Part shown: in pieces, positions 1 to 12,004 of the stretch
Layout of the letters: each line of letters opens with the position of its first letter
Position numbering within the stretch: position 1 is the first letter of the stretch
Source of the DNA: Amyloporia xantha
Taxonomy: Eukaryota > Basidiomycota > Agaricomycetes > Polyporales > Adustoporiaceae
NCBI GenBank assembly: GCA_036971615.1
Contig: JAYKKR010000004.1
Coordinates: 1,426,001 to 1,490,000, forward strand
Direction of reading: 5' to 3'
DNA length: 64,000 nucleotides
Notes under the pieces: model-generated
Databases searched by the model: none
What the model saw: the letters and a program-made list of their open reading frames with translations, nothing else
Told to the model about the DNA's origin: nothing
Made by a program: the position numbers and the translations under genes

Positions 1-474
1 ACTGGATGACGAGCTCTCCTACATTACATACCAGCCCGTGGAGAGCTTGCACATCAGGATACGACGCCAGACTCCACGATGGATATACTCAGGAAGCTCA
101 AATACGCGTAGCCGAGGCTCCATGCTATAGAGGTGAGCAGACGTACCTACAGTATATCTCTGGACCCAGATGTTGCCGAAGACAAATCCCCGAATCACCC
201 AGCCTTGAAGGCATTGCCTCTACCCCGCATTCGCATACTAGCACAGCACAAGCTGTGTATATAAGCTTCTCATCAGACATGAGCGTCCTGCCGCAAACAT
301 GACTTGCTGAGCGCACAGCTGACGTCAGCTGAAGAGAGCGCTACTTAACCTCGATGTGCGACAGTGCAAATCACCCCTACGACATAGCTGAGTGAACGGT
401 AAGCCCCTGCTTGTATATGTGACACTGCCAGCTTCGCTGATTTACGCACTCGGCCAGGACGCACCAGCCACTCA

Positions 475-858
475 ATGCCTGACGCAGACAGATCAGTATA
501 CCCACACAATGTTGCCCGGTCCACGGGCACCGAGTGCGATGTCCTCCTCGCGTCCATGCTCGCAGCACAGGTCATGATCGACGAAATATTCAACGCGGAG
601 GACTTCTCTCCGTTCGAGAACTACATCATCGGCAGGGGTCGGCCGAATGCAGAAGGGAGGATCACCTGCGGCATCATCGTCTGGCTATACCCGACGGGTC
701 TACACGGCCCATACCATGAAACGGACGGAGGCACTGTGGAGCACCATGGGGTCCTGTTCACCATAGAACGGGGAGCACGAATGTCGGATGTAACGCAGAG
801 AGCGAGAGCCTCACTCAGAATGGGCGTAATTGTTCATGAACATGTCCTGCCTACTTGA
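475..858 (+). CDS. Unrecognised small open frame, 127 codons
   Basis: I do not recognise this protein. The frame is open from the ATG at 475 to a TGA at 858, and the middle part (roughly residues 25-80) has a plausible protein composition with an acidic stretch and several aromatic residues. I see no signal peptide, membrane helix or known motif, and splicing cannot be excluded. It lies 320 bp downstream of the 3' end of the convergent succinate dehydrogenase gene. It could equally be a chance frame or the remnant of a longer gene. The rest of 1-1178 shows nothing I can assign. Confidence 0.25.
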   Translation: MPDADRSVYPHNVARSTGTECDVLLASMLAAQVMIDEIFNAEDFSPFENYIIGRGRPNAEGRITCGIIVWLYPTGLHGPYHETDGGTVEHHGVLFTIERGARMSDVTQRARASLRMGVIVHEHVLPT

Positions 859-1178
859 CGCGTTATGACCTCGAGAAGGCGGACAGAGTACCCTCATCTG
901 GAAAGACTCGGGTCAAAGAGAACCGTTCAAGCAACATAACAAGTTCAAAGTCATGCAGGAAATAATAACTTCACTAATGAACAACAAGGCGGGCACGTAG
1001 CTGTACAGCGCCCCCCCATACTGCCAATGCTCCCTCTACACTGTCCTCTAATCCTGCAGCACGATCACTTCGCGCATGCACCATGCTGAGGTCACTTGAT
1101 GAAATGAGAATGACGAAACAGAATCGTCTCATTGAGTAGCCACTCACGTCTCCGTTTCGCATCTGAACACCCTCAGCC

Positions 1179-2537
1179 TCAATCTGCCGCCAGCTCAAGC
1201 TTGATCTTCGCGATAGCCGCAGCAGGGTTCAAGCCCTTCGGGCAAGTACGCGCGCAGTTGAAGATGGTGTGGCAACGGTACAGGCTCATCTCATTCTGCA
1301 GCTTCTCCTTGCGTTGCGCGGAGTATGTGTCCTACATCACATGAATGCAGTTGGTATAAGACACAAACGGAAGAGGTGGTAGTAGGACGAACCCGGGAGT
1401 CAGCCATCCAGCGGTACGCGGCCATGAGCGTCGCAGGGCCGAGGTATTCGTCCTGGTTCCACCAGTAGCTCGGGCACGACGTCGAGCAGCATGCACACAG
1501 GATGCACTCGTACATCCTATAGATTTTTTTAGCATCACGCATATACGCCTGCCCGGAGAAACCTACCCGTCAAGCTTACGCCGGTCCTCTTGCGACTGGA
1601 GGTGCTCGCGGTCGGCAGGCGGGTTGTCGTTCTTCAACCACGGCTCGATCGACTTGTACTGTTTGTAAAAGAGTGTCAGGTCCGGCACGAGATCCTTGAC
1701 AATGTACACTGGAAAGATATTAGTTCGTGAGAAAGGGTAAATGCGGTGATGCAAGATTGCATACTGTGCGGGAGGGGGTAGATCTTCGTGTCCTTGCCTG
1801 CGTCCCTCTCGATGCGGCAAAGGCACGCGAGCGTGTTCTGGCCGTTGATGTTCATGGCGCACGAGCCGCAAATGCCCTCTCTGCAGGAGCGGCGGAAAGT
1901 AAGGGTGGGGTCCATCTCGTTCTTGATCTTGATGAGGGCGTCGAGAACCTGGGTTGTGAGTGTTAGCAAACGACGCAAAACACGGCGCAGGCAAGAGGGG
2001 TTGTTCGTAGTGCACGCGCATCCCATGGGAAGATCTTCTGTGTCAGAATGATATTCGACGGAAGCCCAAGAAACGGCTGAAGCAAATGTACAAGCTCCGT
2101 CCACTCAGACATTTCTGCCTTTCGCGATCTCGCACCGCCGTGATACCAAGCCAATATTTCCACTAGGAGCAGATCTCTGTTCAAGACCTGACCTGTCCAG
2201 TGGGACAAACCGCGGCACACCCCTGAACACAGTAGGAGATAGATCGGGACTTACCATAGGACCACACTGATTCAAGTCGACATTGTATGTCTGTAACGTT
2301 GGCTTACTTGCAGGTTCATCTGGGTTCTGTGTATGGTACCATTAGGCATTTAGTGAATCTAAAGACACCTAAAACGCGCTGATAACTCGCCCAACGATAA
2401 ATCTTGAACTGCTTGTTCAAGACCGGCTTCTCGGTAGGGACTGCCTGGCCGCGCACCGACGAGGACGCGAATGACCTCGTCGAGACCTTGAAAATGCTGG
2501 CCCGAAAGACAGACGCGCGGGCGACGACGGACTGCAT
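1179..2537 (-). CDS. SDH2: Succinate dehydrogenase iron-sulfur subunit (complex II), mitochondrial
   Basis: This is the iron-sulfur subunit that passes electrons from the flavoprotein to ubiquinone in complex II of the inner mitochondrial membrane. Six exons join in frame: 2537-2391, 2326-2255, 1948-1765, 1708-1567, 1516-1393 and 1331-1179, giving 273 residues, a normal length. The first ~35 residues are rich in Arg, Ser and Ala without acids, as expected of a mitochondrial presequence. A plant-type 2Fe-2S set is visible ([10 protein letters not shown], then C near NTLACLC), followed by the two ferredoxin-type clusters ([16 protein letters not shown] and [17 protein letters not shown]). The protein ends KLELAAD. 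Intron 1 begins with GC instead of GT, and intron 2 is 306 nt, far longer than the others. All ligand cysteines are present and the gene looks intact. Confidence 0.96.
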
Positions 2538-2748
2538 GGCGAACAGAGAGAGGTGAAGGTGTATGTGCAGGTCAAGTCTTGAGGTCGTCACTGGAGGAAC
2601 GAGCGCCAGCCGGACATGTTCGGCCGTTCCCGGCATCCCGTCCATGTCCGCTGACCGTCCGCGCCAATCACATCTCACGCTTTTCTAACCGGTGACTGCT
2701 CGAGCCTACCAGTGCAATCAAGTCGCCGGCTATGCGCGTTGAGTTGAG

Positions 2749-3301
2749 TACTGTTCCGGGAAAAACCCTGGAGTTTTTGACAACGCAGTTTTTGACGTGT
2801 TATTAACTGTGTTATTAACTATGTCAAAAACTAAGGGTGATTTTAGGGGTGTTAATAACTATGTTAGCGCCCAAGGTTCGGTGGCTCCGCCGGCTCGTGT
2901 TTGGCTCATATAATGATATACCGTACGCTGAGCTGACAGATAGCTATCCAATAGCATATGTACCCGTGTCAGTGGTATACCAAGTTTCGGGATGATAGCA
3001 ACGCGCCCTGTACCTCGTTTTCGCAAGAGGTGTCTGAGCCCACGGAAATCTTGAGCTCAATAAATCTATAAGTCTTTTCAAGCTGTGTGAACTTCCCTAA
3101 GGCATCCTAGGTGTGGTATGTATCGCACGGGAGGCAACTAGAGAGTCCGGAAGGGACGACTAGTGTCGCAGAGAGCCACATTTTGGCGATGTCAATAACT
3201 AGTTAATAACACGTCAAAAACTGTTAATAACTGACCCTTGAATCGGCCCTATATGTTAATAACATGTCAAAAACTCTCATGGAGTTTTTCCCGGAACAGT
3301 A
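2749..3301. mobile_element. Non-autonomous inverted-repeat transposon (MITE), hAT-like, 553 bp
   Basis: The ends are inverted copies of TACTGTTCCGGGAAAAAC, followed inward by further imperfect matches around GTTTTTGACA. The 8 bases GAGTTGAG occur immediately outside both ends (2741-2748 and 3302-3309), as expected of a target-site duplication. No transposase frame is inside. Subterminal DNA is packed with GTTATTAAC and TGTCAAAAAC motifs on both sides. An 8-bp duplication points to the hAT superfamily by established knowledge; if the terminal TA is counted as the target, a Tc1/mariner-like reading would also fit, but it would leave GAGTTGAG unexplained. It sits about 210 bp upstream of the SDH2 start codon. 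Confidence 0.8.
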
Positions 3302-3309
3302 GAGTTGAG

Positions 3310-4375
3310 CCTAGGCGATTATGAACATTTTCATTGAAATCGCAACACGCAATGCCAGTCGGAACGAGTGAACTCTGTTTGAATATCAATCGACATCCCT
3401 TATCCAGCGACCGTTAGATCTAGATGCGACGAGTGGTTTTCGTAGATAGATAGGGAGGGCCCCGGATTAAATCCGACACACACACTTTTCAGTTCTCCGA
3501 AGACACCACCATATGCAGGACCAATTTGTAGGTGCTGTCGCATGTGTCGGCATACATCGAAAGCGAAGATGCAACGCCGGGTAGAGATTACTTTCGTGTC
3601 ACACAATAGGTATATGTTCTGGCTGGGGAAAATGCAGGAGTCAAGAGACATTGCTTGATCCGTTAAATAGGCATAGTAGATGGACACCACGATGGCGAAG
3701 TGCATGGACAATTTGGTTGACACAAAGGCAATTTGCTAAGGTCCAGGAGGACTCTGGACCGCAAATAAGGCTGACTTTGAGACACGTGCAAGCAACAGGA
3801 ATCTCAACGCGAAGCTTAGTCTCGGCTCCAGACGTTCTCCACTGCTCTCTGCACTGGATCCGAGTCTCCCTGCGATGCTCAGCCACTCAGACTTGCGGAG
3901 TTTGAAATGGATCTCGAATAGATCTTGGAGGTTTTGAGAATTCACACGGGGGACAGTTAGCGCCGGTGCAGAGAGCAGTGTAGAACGTCTGGTGTACTTC
4001 GTCGCGAAATCGACGCTAGGTGACAGACGTGACGGCACGTGATGTGGACACATTATGTGATGAATTTATTGCTGGGTGTGCTATGCGCTGCTATAGCTGA
4101 CACACTGCTGGATTTACAATAATAGCTTTAAAAAGGGGCAGCACGAAGGGTTGCCCCATCCCGCTCCAGCAATGCAGAGTAAAATGATATCGAATTGTTC
4201 CTCATAAAAAGCGAGGCTAATCACGTTATGTGGCTGAGGTCATGGCGAACCTCACCAGATTGTCAGATAGCGCTATACCGCCGCGAGAGTATGGATGTCG
4301 ATCCTCAGGTTATCATAGTAAACGACTCGAGCACTCAAGCTATTCAAGCTCAAAACGACGCTGTCCAGCCAGCCA
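3310..4375. other. Intergenic stretch without a recognisable gene
   Basis: Several short overlapping frames exist on both strands here, but none has a recognisable motif or a consistent splice pattern. I see no repeat or RNA gene. Confidence 0.5.
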
Positions 4376-4383
4376 CCTCCCAG

Positions 4384-4881
4384 AGGACCCCGGCGAATCC
4401 CCCAAGAGCCTCGATCCCATTTGGTCCGAAAATCGGCCAAAATTTCGAAAATGTTCGATCCAAAGGGCCGAATTTGGGGGGCGTGGGTCGAAATGTTCGG
4501 TGCCATAACGGTCCGAAATGTACCTCTCAGCCCGCATGTCCGATCCTATCAGGGCCGAAATCCGGCCAGTCCTGGCGCGGAAATGGACAGGCCGGTCAAG
4601 CCGACGGGCATCTCCTCAGACGCCTCTTCGGTCCCCTGCCGAATGCTCTTCCGTGATCCAGATGGCGTGCAGACGGCGCCGAACAATTCCAGCACCGCCC
4701 GATGAGCAGATCGGCCTTTTTTGCGAGGCTTTAGCGATTTTAAGAGGTTCGATCCCATTTGGGGCCGAAATCAGGCCTTTTGCCGCGAGGTTATGTGCCC
4801 AAAGTCCGAATTGGGCGTCAGGCGAGGTCCGAACGAAGGACGATTTGGGATCGAGGCTCTTGGGGAATTCGCCGGGGTCCT
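4384..4881. mobile_element. Non-autonomous inverted-repeat transposon (MITE), 498 bp
   Basis: The two ends are inverted copies for about 40 bases: AGGACCCCGGCGAAT followed by CCCCAAGAGCCTCGATCCCA on the left, and its reverse complement with a few changes on the right. CCTCCCAG lies outside both ends (4376-4383 and 4882-4889), an 8-bp direct repeat best read as a target-site duplication. The interior repeats variants of GGTCCGAAAT and GATCCCATTTGG but has no transposase. The exact edge is uncertain by one or two bases because the flanks also read GAGGAC. The 8-bp duplication suggests a hAT relative; the terminal sequence is unrelated to the element at 2749-3301. Confidence 0.75.
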
Positions 4882-4889
4882 CCTCCCAG

Positions 4890-6773
4890 AGGACATGTTA
4901 CGACCACGTGATAATTGTGACTGAATGTCACCTACGTGCAAAAACGCGACGAAATGCACCAGACGTTCTGGAGACGAGCGATTGTCCTCGTCCCTGAACG
5001 GCGTGGGAACGAGACTACGCGAAGCTGATCCTCGCTAATTCATGCATGGCAGCAATATGAGAGGACATAAATGCAAGGGCTCAACACATAGGAACGTCCA
5101 TGCAGAAGACGCAGCTTGAGGATATCTGTGTAAGGATCGATGAAGACTTCACGTGTCGACGATAGTTGCGAAGCTAGATCATGCGTCTACAATCGTCTTC
5201 CATACCTTTAGCAAGAAATTCACATATGAACGGAACGAAGGCCCTAACAACCGGCCGGAATCCGAAAAAAGCAGAGATCCAGAATCCTTTCTGTTCCATT
5301 TATTTCTCTCAAGTTTCCTCATAAGTACTACGGCGAATCTCACCTGTCAGCAGTCAGCAATGCCACGCCGTGAAGGTGAGGCTAAATCTGCTGTATTCGC
5401 CTTTGACGACGCCAGATGTTCCCACCCCGGCGATGTACTATATGATGCCTTCTTCATTATCCTGTGAGTGAGAGAATTGTACGCATACACGATGATGCTA
5501 TTCAGATGACCCCTTTCGGGCCCAGGACGGACATAAACCTTTTCTCTCGCCCCTGTGAGTTACCGAGTGCTGTGTTTATCTGAGCTCGGTCGAAGCTCAC
5601 AACATGATCCGAAAATGCAGATTTGGGAAGCCCTTCAGAAAGCGGTCTTACGGAGTGGTGCGCCGAGAATACCATTTTGATCATTGATCAATCCAATTCC
5701 TACGTCACCGGTGCTACCAAGGCCTAAATGATGCGTGCCAATAAATCCAGAATTTGGATTGAAACACGAACCCGCGGGATTCCCTGAGGCGACCAGCGAT
5801 CCGAATGCGATGTCGTGGGGCGCTGTTCCTCTCAACTTGCAGATACATCATCATCTGCTGAGTAGCTTCCAGCGTCTTGTAATCACCGCTAGACAGGAAT
5901 AGCTTATTGCGGCGGTTCGATGGAGAGTACTGTATGACACATTGCATTGCGCATGTGGATCGACATTCGGCCCCGGTATAGACAGCCTTGTACCCGTCAC
6001 GCGCTTGGCAACGGGTCTATGTGCCCAGATGTCAAATTCAATGCACAGGATACAGTCTCCATATGGGGTTGATGACTACGGATCATCACTTCTTGTAGGT
6101 CCTGTTTTCATCATGTTTGATCTTCTATTTATAGAGGATTTCCCAGAATGGGCTTGCACTTGATTAACCCGTGGTATGCAAGAGTTGGCCGCTGTGATAT
6201 ACGATTACACTCTAGGTCGAATCCAGACCATCGTCAGTATACAGCGGGCCCACGACAACCTAGCTTTCGTGTCCGTGAGTACACGTTCGACCAGTGGCGT
6301 ACCTAGGGGTGGTCCGTCCGATATCCTGATCATGGTATCCTCAGTCTAGAAGGCTAGTATTAACACGCACGAGGTCTGCAGAAGGTAACTTGGGAATCTC
6401 CCACCATTGCCGTTGCCTGCGCGTGGATAGTAGCGCACATGATCGCGAGCAGTAGCTGCATGAACCGCCTACGGACGCTTCTCCCGGTTGGAAGCTACTT
6501 CTTGACAGATTGATGTCAATGTAGGCTCCCGGTGACCGGTTTCTCTGGCCTTGATGCTGGCAAGCATGATACTTCTTCCTGGGATGTGTTAGAGGTTCCT
6601 GCACACCATACTGTGCGCTCCCATACGGCCCCATAACGGCATGTCTCACTTGAACATTGTCAATGAAGCTCGTGGACAAGACATCCGGTGAGTCTCCGGA
6701 GTCAATAGTATAAAAGCTCCTTAGAGCCTTGAAGAAAGACCAGTGAACACTCACATCCTCTTCCGTCATAGTC
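4890..6773. other. Intergenic stretch, nothing assignable
   Basis: Short frames occur on both strands, for instance 5153-5467 (plus) and 5635-5947 (minus), but none shows a family motif or a coherent exon structure. The minus-strand frames at 5635-5947 have a moderately protein-like composition and could be an old gene fragment. Confidence 0.4.
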
Positions 6774-8384
6774 ATGTTATCTAGGAATCTCTTGACACTA
6801 GCGACAGCGTCCTTTGTTGGTTTACAAGCCGTGCGCGCAGCCAACTCGTTTGCTGGTTCCAATCTGTACTATGCTGCAGGGCTTTACGATGACGATAGGA
6901 CGACTTTGCTCGAGTAAGTCCTGACATCAATTGTCTGTTCACTTTGTATATGCAGGGCATCATTCTCACTATGAGATGTCCCACAACAGAGGTTTGCAAA
7001 GTGCTGGTATGAAGGTCCTACGCGTCTGGCTCGATGGTCAGTCCGAGTCTCAGAAGGTGAGTTTATCTGCTAGCGAAATCGTTGGCTGTCCAGGTTCTTA
7101 ACAATAATTTTCAGGGCACTAACATCGATCCCTTTCCTGATCTGGAGCCAACAAAAATCTGTTATGGAGTTGCGGCTTGTTACGACGATACGGTTCTAGA
7201 TCGTCTTGATGATTTCATGGTTGCTGCACACTCATACGGCATTAAGGTGATGTATTTATCATTGATCGGGATTGACACCAGAATCACTGAATCATCCCCC
7301 CATTAGTTACTCATTGACATGCATAGCTTCAATGCTCTTGAGAACGGAGACGTATACGGTAAAGCCTACGGCATTGGAGACTTCTACACCAACAGCGAGG
7401 CCCAAACTGCTTTCGACCAGCGACTCGTCCATGTCCTTAACCACGTTCACACCACCTTGGGCAAACCCTGGAAGGAGCTGAATGAATACATCTTTGGCTT
7501 TGAAGCAGAGAATGAGGCTATGATTGGTGATGTGCGTTTGCGGCGGCGATCTTGCCTTGTCTTACTTCCTTTGACACTCGCCGTATATTCAGGGTCAGAC
7601 GTTCATTCAAGACAATCAAGGATGGTATATCAGTTTCGTCTCCTGAGCTGGCGTATCATATGTCTCTGAGTCACGACTTCACAGGCAGTGTTCACGTGCA
7701 GATACTATCCAAAGACAGCTGGGCGACAACAGCGGGGTGAGTTATTCTCGCAGATCCATTGGCCCAAGTGAATGACAAATACTGCCTGTGCCACATTGAA
7801 TTCAGATCCTTGTTATGACTGGCGGTGAATCTTGGATGGCTGAATCTGTTCAACCCGATTTCCTCACCTGTGACTCGCTCGACGTCATCTCAATTCACGC
7901 TTACTCTCCGGGGGATTATGAAACGTCTTCTATTGAGAACTATGTCAAGGAAGCTCAGAACGCGGGGAAGAAATTAATCATGGAGGAATGGTAAGCGACG
8001 TTCTCAGTCTCTTACACCATTAATCATGGCTTCGCTATGCAGGGGTGCATGCTATTTTGATACATCCAACAACAATTGTGATTCCGGCAGTGTCCTGTCC
8101 ACGGCGTCGCGTAATGCAAATATCCAGAACTGGGCGTCCAGTATCACCGCCGCCGGCTTGCCTTGGTTGTACTGGGAAGTCCTCCCTAATGCTGATCCAC
8201 ACGTACGTCGTCTGCCATCTCATTGTGACGTCATTCCACTTCTCATTGCGACCTTGTATAACAGTATGGCAGCGACTATGAGATTGGACTCGTAAATGAT
8301 CCATCCTGGAGCACTCTGCAGCAAGCCGCCCAGGCTGCACTGAACGCTGAAGCCGCATTCGACTTCTCGGCCTATCTCCTCTGA
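6774..8384 (+). CDS. Secreted glycoside hydrolase, clan GH-A type (GH5-like)
   Basis: Nine exons join in frame (6774-6913, 6990-7056, 7115-7246, 7307-7531, 7593-7624, 7685-7736, 7806-7990, 8043-8202, 8265-8384) to give 370 residues. The first ~20 residues have a basic start and a hydrophobic core ending near an Ala-rich site, a likely signal peptide, so the enzyme should act outside the cell on plant or fungal wall glycans. Barrel landmarks in order are LRVWLDG, LLIDMHS, FEAENEAM (the acid/base Glu after Asn), SIHAYSPGDY, and KLIMEEWG (the likely nucleophile Glu), then WLYWEV. The order NE - HAY - EEWG - W is that of clan GH-A hydrolases such as GH5. I cannot tell the substrate; a mannanase or glucanase role is a guess. 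The start ATG was chosen because it alone supplies the signal peptide. No damage is seen. Confidence 0.85.
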
Positions 8385-9146
8385 TATCCGACGTCCGCGG
8401 TTCTGTATGCCCCTGATTTGCAGTTTGGGCTCTATTATTTATTCGTGCTATTGCGGGGCAGCCTTCATCTTCGTATATTCAATAAATCATGATGGTGGTC
8501 AGGACGTTTGCTATTTGTGTTGGCTCGCACTCTGCTGCTAGATAGTTTGATCGTTTTCTAACCGCACGCAATATGATATCTCGCATCATGCTTTTCCTGG
8601 GATGCCGCGTAGAATATGCGTTGCCAACGTCAGTATTTTGAGTACTCGAGACTAGTGCTAGAACGACTTTCGCTTAAGACAACCTGAGCAGCTATGTTCT
8701 TGCCCATCCAGTCGCAGTTCTCCTGGCTTGCTCCTATCTGAGTTGTAGTCGTTCTCAACAGGACCGGGGCGTCAGAGAAAACTTGACCAGAGTTACGAGT
8801 ATAGGAAGCCCCAATTCCAAAAAGCGACTAAGATAGTGGGACACGTCGCGAAACCGATAACTTGGAGTGGCATGATGACCACCCTACACGCTGCGAGAAG
8901 TTATGCAACTAATGCAAGTCAAGAACAGGACATACGTATCTCAGCACGCCTCCCCCGAGACGGAAACCTCGCACTCGTGGTCTACGCTTCAATTCAGTCA
9001 CTCAGCCTCCGACCCTTGAATCACCAAGGTGGGAATATTACTCGACCATCAAATCATTAATCATTGGTCTACTCTGAATATTCTAGACATGTACAATTGT
9101 AAGGAGAATTCCACATAAGCTCTGTTCTCGTCTGCACCGCGCAAGC
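8385..9146. other. Intergenic stretch between convergent genes
   Basis: This lies between the ends of the glycoside hydrolase gene and the membrane-protein gene. AATAAA occurs at about 8480, about 95 bp after the hydrolase stop, and could serve polyadenylation. No gene or repeat is visible. Confidence 0.5.
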
Positions 9147-10040
9147 TCATACGTTGTCGCTGCGTCCGTACGAGTTATCCGGTTGGGTGAAGGGGTACTG
9201 GCCACCCTGGTTGTATGCACTCTTCATGATTGGCGTCTCCTGCGCATCATAAGTGGTGCGCATCGCGGGGTTCGCGGCGGGAGGGGGGTACGGGTTGACT
9301 TCAGGCGCGTCCTTGCTGCCGTATTCCTGTACGTCGAGGGACATCTCTTCGTTGAGCTGACCGACATAGTCGAAGATAATAGCACAGCCGGCTGACGATA
9401 TGCATCCTTCATTAACATCTCATCAACTCATTGGCGATATAACTCACCAATCTGGAAGATCCAGACGAAGATAAGAACAACGACCATGACGACACGGATG
9501 ACATCGAAACCCTTCTGGCACACCCAGTGCTCGGCCTTCTGGACGTCGTCGGTTTCGGTGATGTCGCATGCACTCCTATCAGTGTGGAACAAGCGCCAAC
9601 ACCAGTAGATGCCGATGGCAATGGTAACTGCAGTATTGCATGCAAGACTGATACCATATCCCTTGACGAATCCCTTGACAGCTCCGATCGACCCAATTAG
9701 ACTAAAGAAACAGATAAGAATATTATATACTTAAAAGCGAAAAGCTACTCACCCCATGATCGAAAATAGGAGCATGAAAGTGTATGCCAATGCAAAGATC
9801 GCCAGTCCGGCAACCTCATCCTTGGAAAGGTCCAGTTTATGGGTCGCTGCATCATTCAATCAAAGTCAGTTGCTCATGATAGGCATGTGATTCATCCCAT
9901 TACGCACCATGCCTGTGGATCTCAATCCATCCAAGCACACAGAAGGCAGTGCTATACGCAATGCCGAGGAGGGCAGAGCAGAATACACCGAATCTGACCG
10001 GCAGACAGCAGCAGAACTTGCGGGAGCGAACGTAGCCCAT
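9147..10040 (-). CDS. Four-helix membrane protein, MARVEL/tetraspanning type, function unknown
   Basis: Four exons (10040-9908, 9846-9753, 9701-9448, 9391-9147) join in frame into 241 residues. The N terminus begins with a basic stretch and a CCC triplet (possible palmitoylation), then a helix around residues 15-40; a second helix falls near 55-78, a third near 85-112, and a fourth near 145-168. A soluble tail of about 65 residues rich in Pro, Tyr and Asn follows and ends SDNV. This layout resembles fungal four-helix plasma-membrane or vesicle proteins, but I cannot name a family with certainty and no catalytic motif is visible. The start ATG is the first in the frame, with a hydrophobic helix directly after it. 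The gene appears intact. Confidence 0.75.
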
Positions 10041-11711
10041 CGTGGATATGTCGTGTGCGTAAAATTAAACAACGAAGGTCGTTAAGAGTGTGATGGCACG
10101 AGAAAAGTCGTTACAACTGCAAAAAGAAAGCAGCGAAAATACAGAGAGACCAAAGAAACGGGAGACAGTGAAGTGATGGTCGGAAAGGAGGCGCAGCCTG
10201 GCATTTCCAAGCCTGGCTCTGGGGTTATATAGCTCGGCGGCTGCGCTCTTGACGATGTTTCATCTCGTTTGATGTTTGATGTTGGAGCACATCATGATGC
10301 TGTGCGTCGGCAAGGTCGCCTCGTCCTCCCAACAACTTACTTACCCTTCCTGCGCTGCTCCGGCTATCCCGAGGGTCATGATCCATGACAGAACTTACAC
10401 CAAATTGGCACTGTGTATGGAGCGGCTCATATGCGATGGAGCGACCAAATAGCAAAGGTACAGCCATCAGCCTACACACCATCACGTATCAGGTCTTTCA
10501 GGGCACAGTCCACACGGGCGCAGCCTTAAGGCGGTACCAGGAATCAGCCACGTGGCAATGTATAGGATCGGTCAAGGACCGACTGCAGGTGACATCGTTC
10601 TAGAGTGTAGAGTCAAGACAACACGTTCACGACCCGAGCTCGAGGGTAAATCTTCTGATTTTGCAATTCTATGTACTTCACATGTTCACGAAGAAAGCTA
10701 TCAGTGCAGAAGTCTAGGACATTAGTAGTAGCACTTGGTCCTGTGCAACGCCGAGGAGAAACACATCAATGTCGACTTCAGTCAGGATTGGATTTTAATC
10801 ATGTCCATGTCGTCGCGGGACTCCGTACAATTGCCATCAATATCGCCTGTAACGAGTGTGCGGTGCTTGTCACAATCAAGACGCTAAGGCTGAGACAACC
10901 ATCTATACGACAACATCGATGTCAGCAGTATACGTTTGATGCGGCCTTGAGCAGGGCTCCACAGCGGTCTTATGGGATCCACGGAAATCAAGCGAATCCT
11001 AGCAGACAAATCACAGTTCTCTTACCGACACAGTGCGGCCGAAGCAACGTTTCTCTACAGGCTTCAGACATCAATCGTTCATGAAGATTGTCCGTGCAGC
11101 ATAAATAATCTCTGCATAGCAACCAGAACGCTCTGCGGCACCTTCAGGCTTCAGATACATCGACACACCTCAGGATTCAGATTACACCTTCCTGGTGCGT
11201 GAGCCGCTAGCGTCAGACAAGTTAGACACTTGGCGGTGAGATGAGTCTGTCGCTGTGAGTCGCTAAAGAATAGACCCAGACACATGTAGGACATTACACA
11301 ATATTGATGCATGGCATGGCGGTGTACGTAGTTCGTGTTCCAGAATTTGGGGAAAGAGCAGATTCATGCAGAAACTTTCCCCTGGCGTGCATGAGGTTCA
11401 TTATCCTGTAGAGATGCAGAGGGGCAGGAGAGGCGCGTGTCCATGGTCCCAAATGACCTGTCATTTGGTTATCAATGGATGTACGGTGAGTGTGCTTATG
11501 TAAGGGCTCCACCCTCGTTGGAACCGAAACGTTTAAGCGGTCACGTTCTTGTTTGTTTCCAGGTGATGTTTCTCACTTTGACTTTGCGCTTTTGCTCCTA
11601 GGAGTCCACGCATTCGAAACGGGCCTACTTATTCTGTTGTCCATGTCTGTGCCAATTTTTGAATAGGTTTTGTAAGCTGTTGGAAGCGGTAGACGTATCT
11701 TTTGACTGCGT
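10041..11711. other. Intergenic stretch, nothing assignable
   Basis: This is the upstream region of the four-helix membrane gene and beyond. Frames such as 10671-11084 (plus) are open but carry no recognisable motif and have a composition typical of non-coding DNA. Confidence 0.4.
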
Positions 11712-11778
11712 CACGTGGTATATGGAAACCACTCACGTGTATTTCACGTGAATGGTGCTCGCATTCGGTTGCCACGTG
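11712..11778. promoter_or_regulatory. Cluster of four CACGTG E-boxes
   Basis: CACGTG occurs four times in 67 bp, at 11712-11717, 11734-11739, 11745-11750 and 11773-11778. This palindrome is the core site of fungal bHLH regulators (Cbf1, Pho4 and SREBP-type factors). The nearest identified start codons are 1.7 kb away (membrane protein, minus) and 1.1 kb away (Mo25, plus), so the target is unknown and could be an unrecognised gene at 11.8-12.2 kb. Confidence 0.5.
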
Positions 11779-12004
11779 GTGCTATATGATTTTATCTCAA
11801 GTAGGAACTTCTTCCTCGTCAGAGTCGTCACTTTGCTGCTCACTGGATGCGGTAATCATTCTTTTTGTCTTGAAGATTGAAAAAAGATTGAAAAAAGATT
11901 ATAAACAGCCAATCAGAGGCGAGCTTTTCATTCTTTTTAGGATCTTATTTTCATCTTCCGACACAAAAGAACAATAACTGCACCCAGTGGCTGCCAGTGC
12001 TTGA

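Noticed and set aside
5635..5947. Possible gene fragment on the minus strand
   Set aside because: Two overlapping frames look mildly protein-like, but no family motif or joining intron could be supported.
6341..6862. Minus-strand frame of 173 codons overlapping the start of the glycoside hydrolase
   Set aside because: It lies opposite the signal-peptide exon of a well-supported gene and shows no motif of its own.
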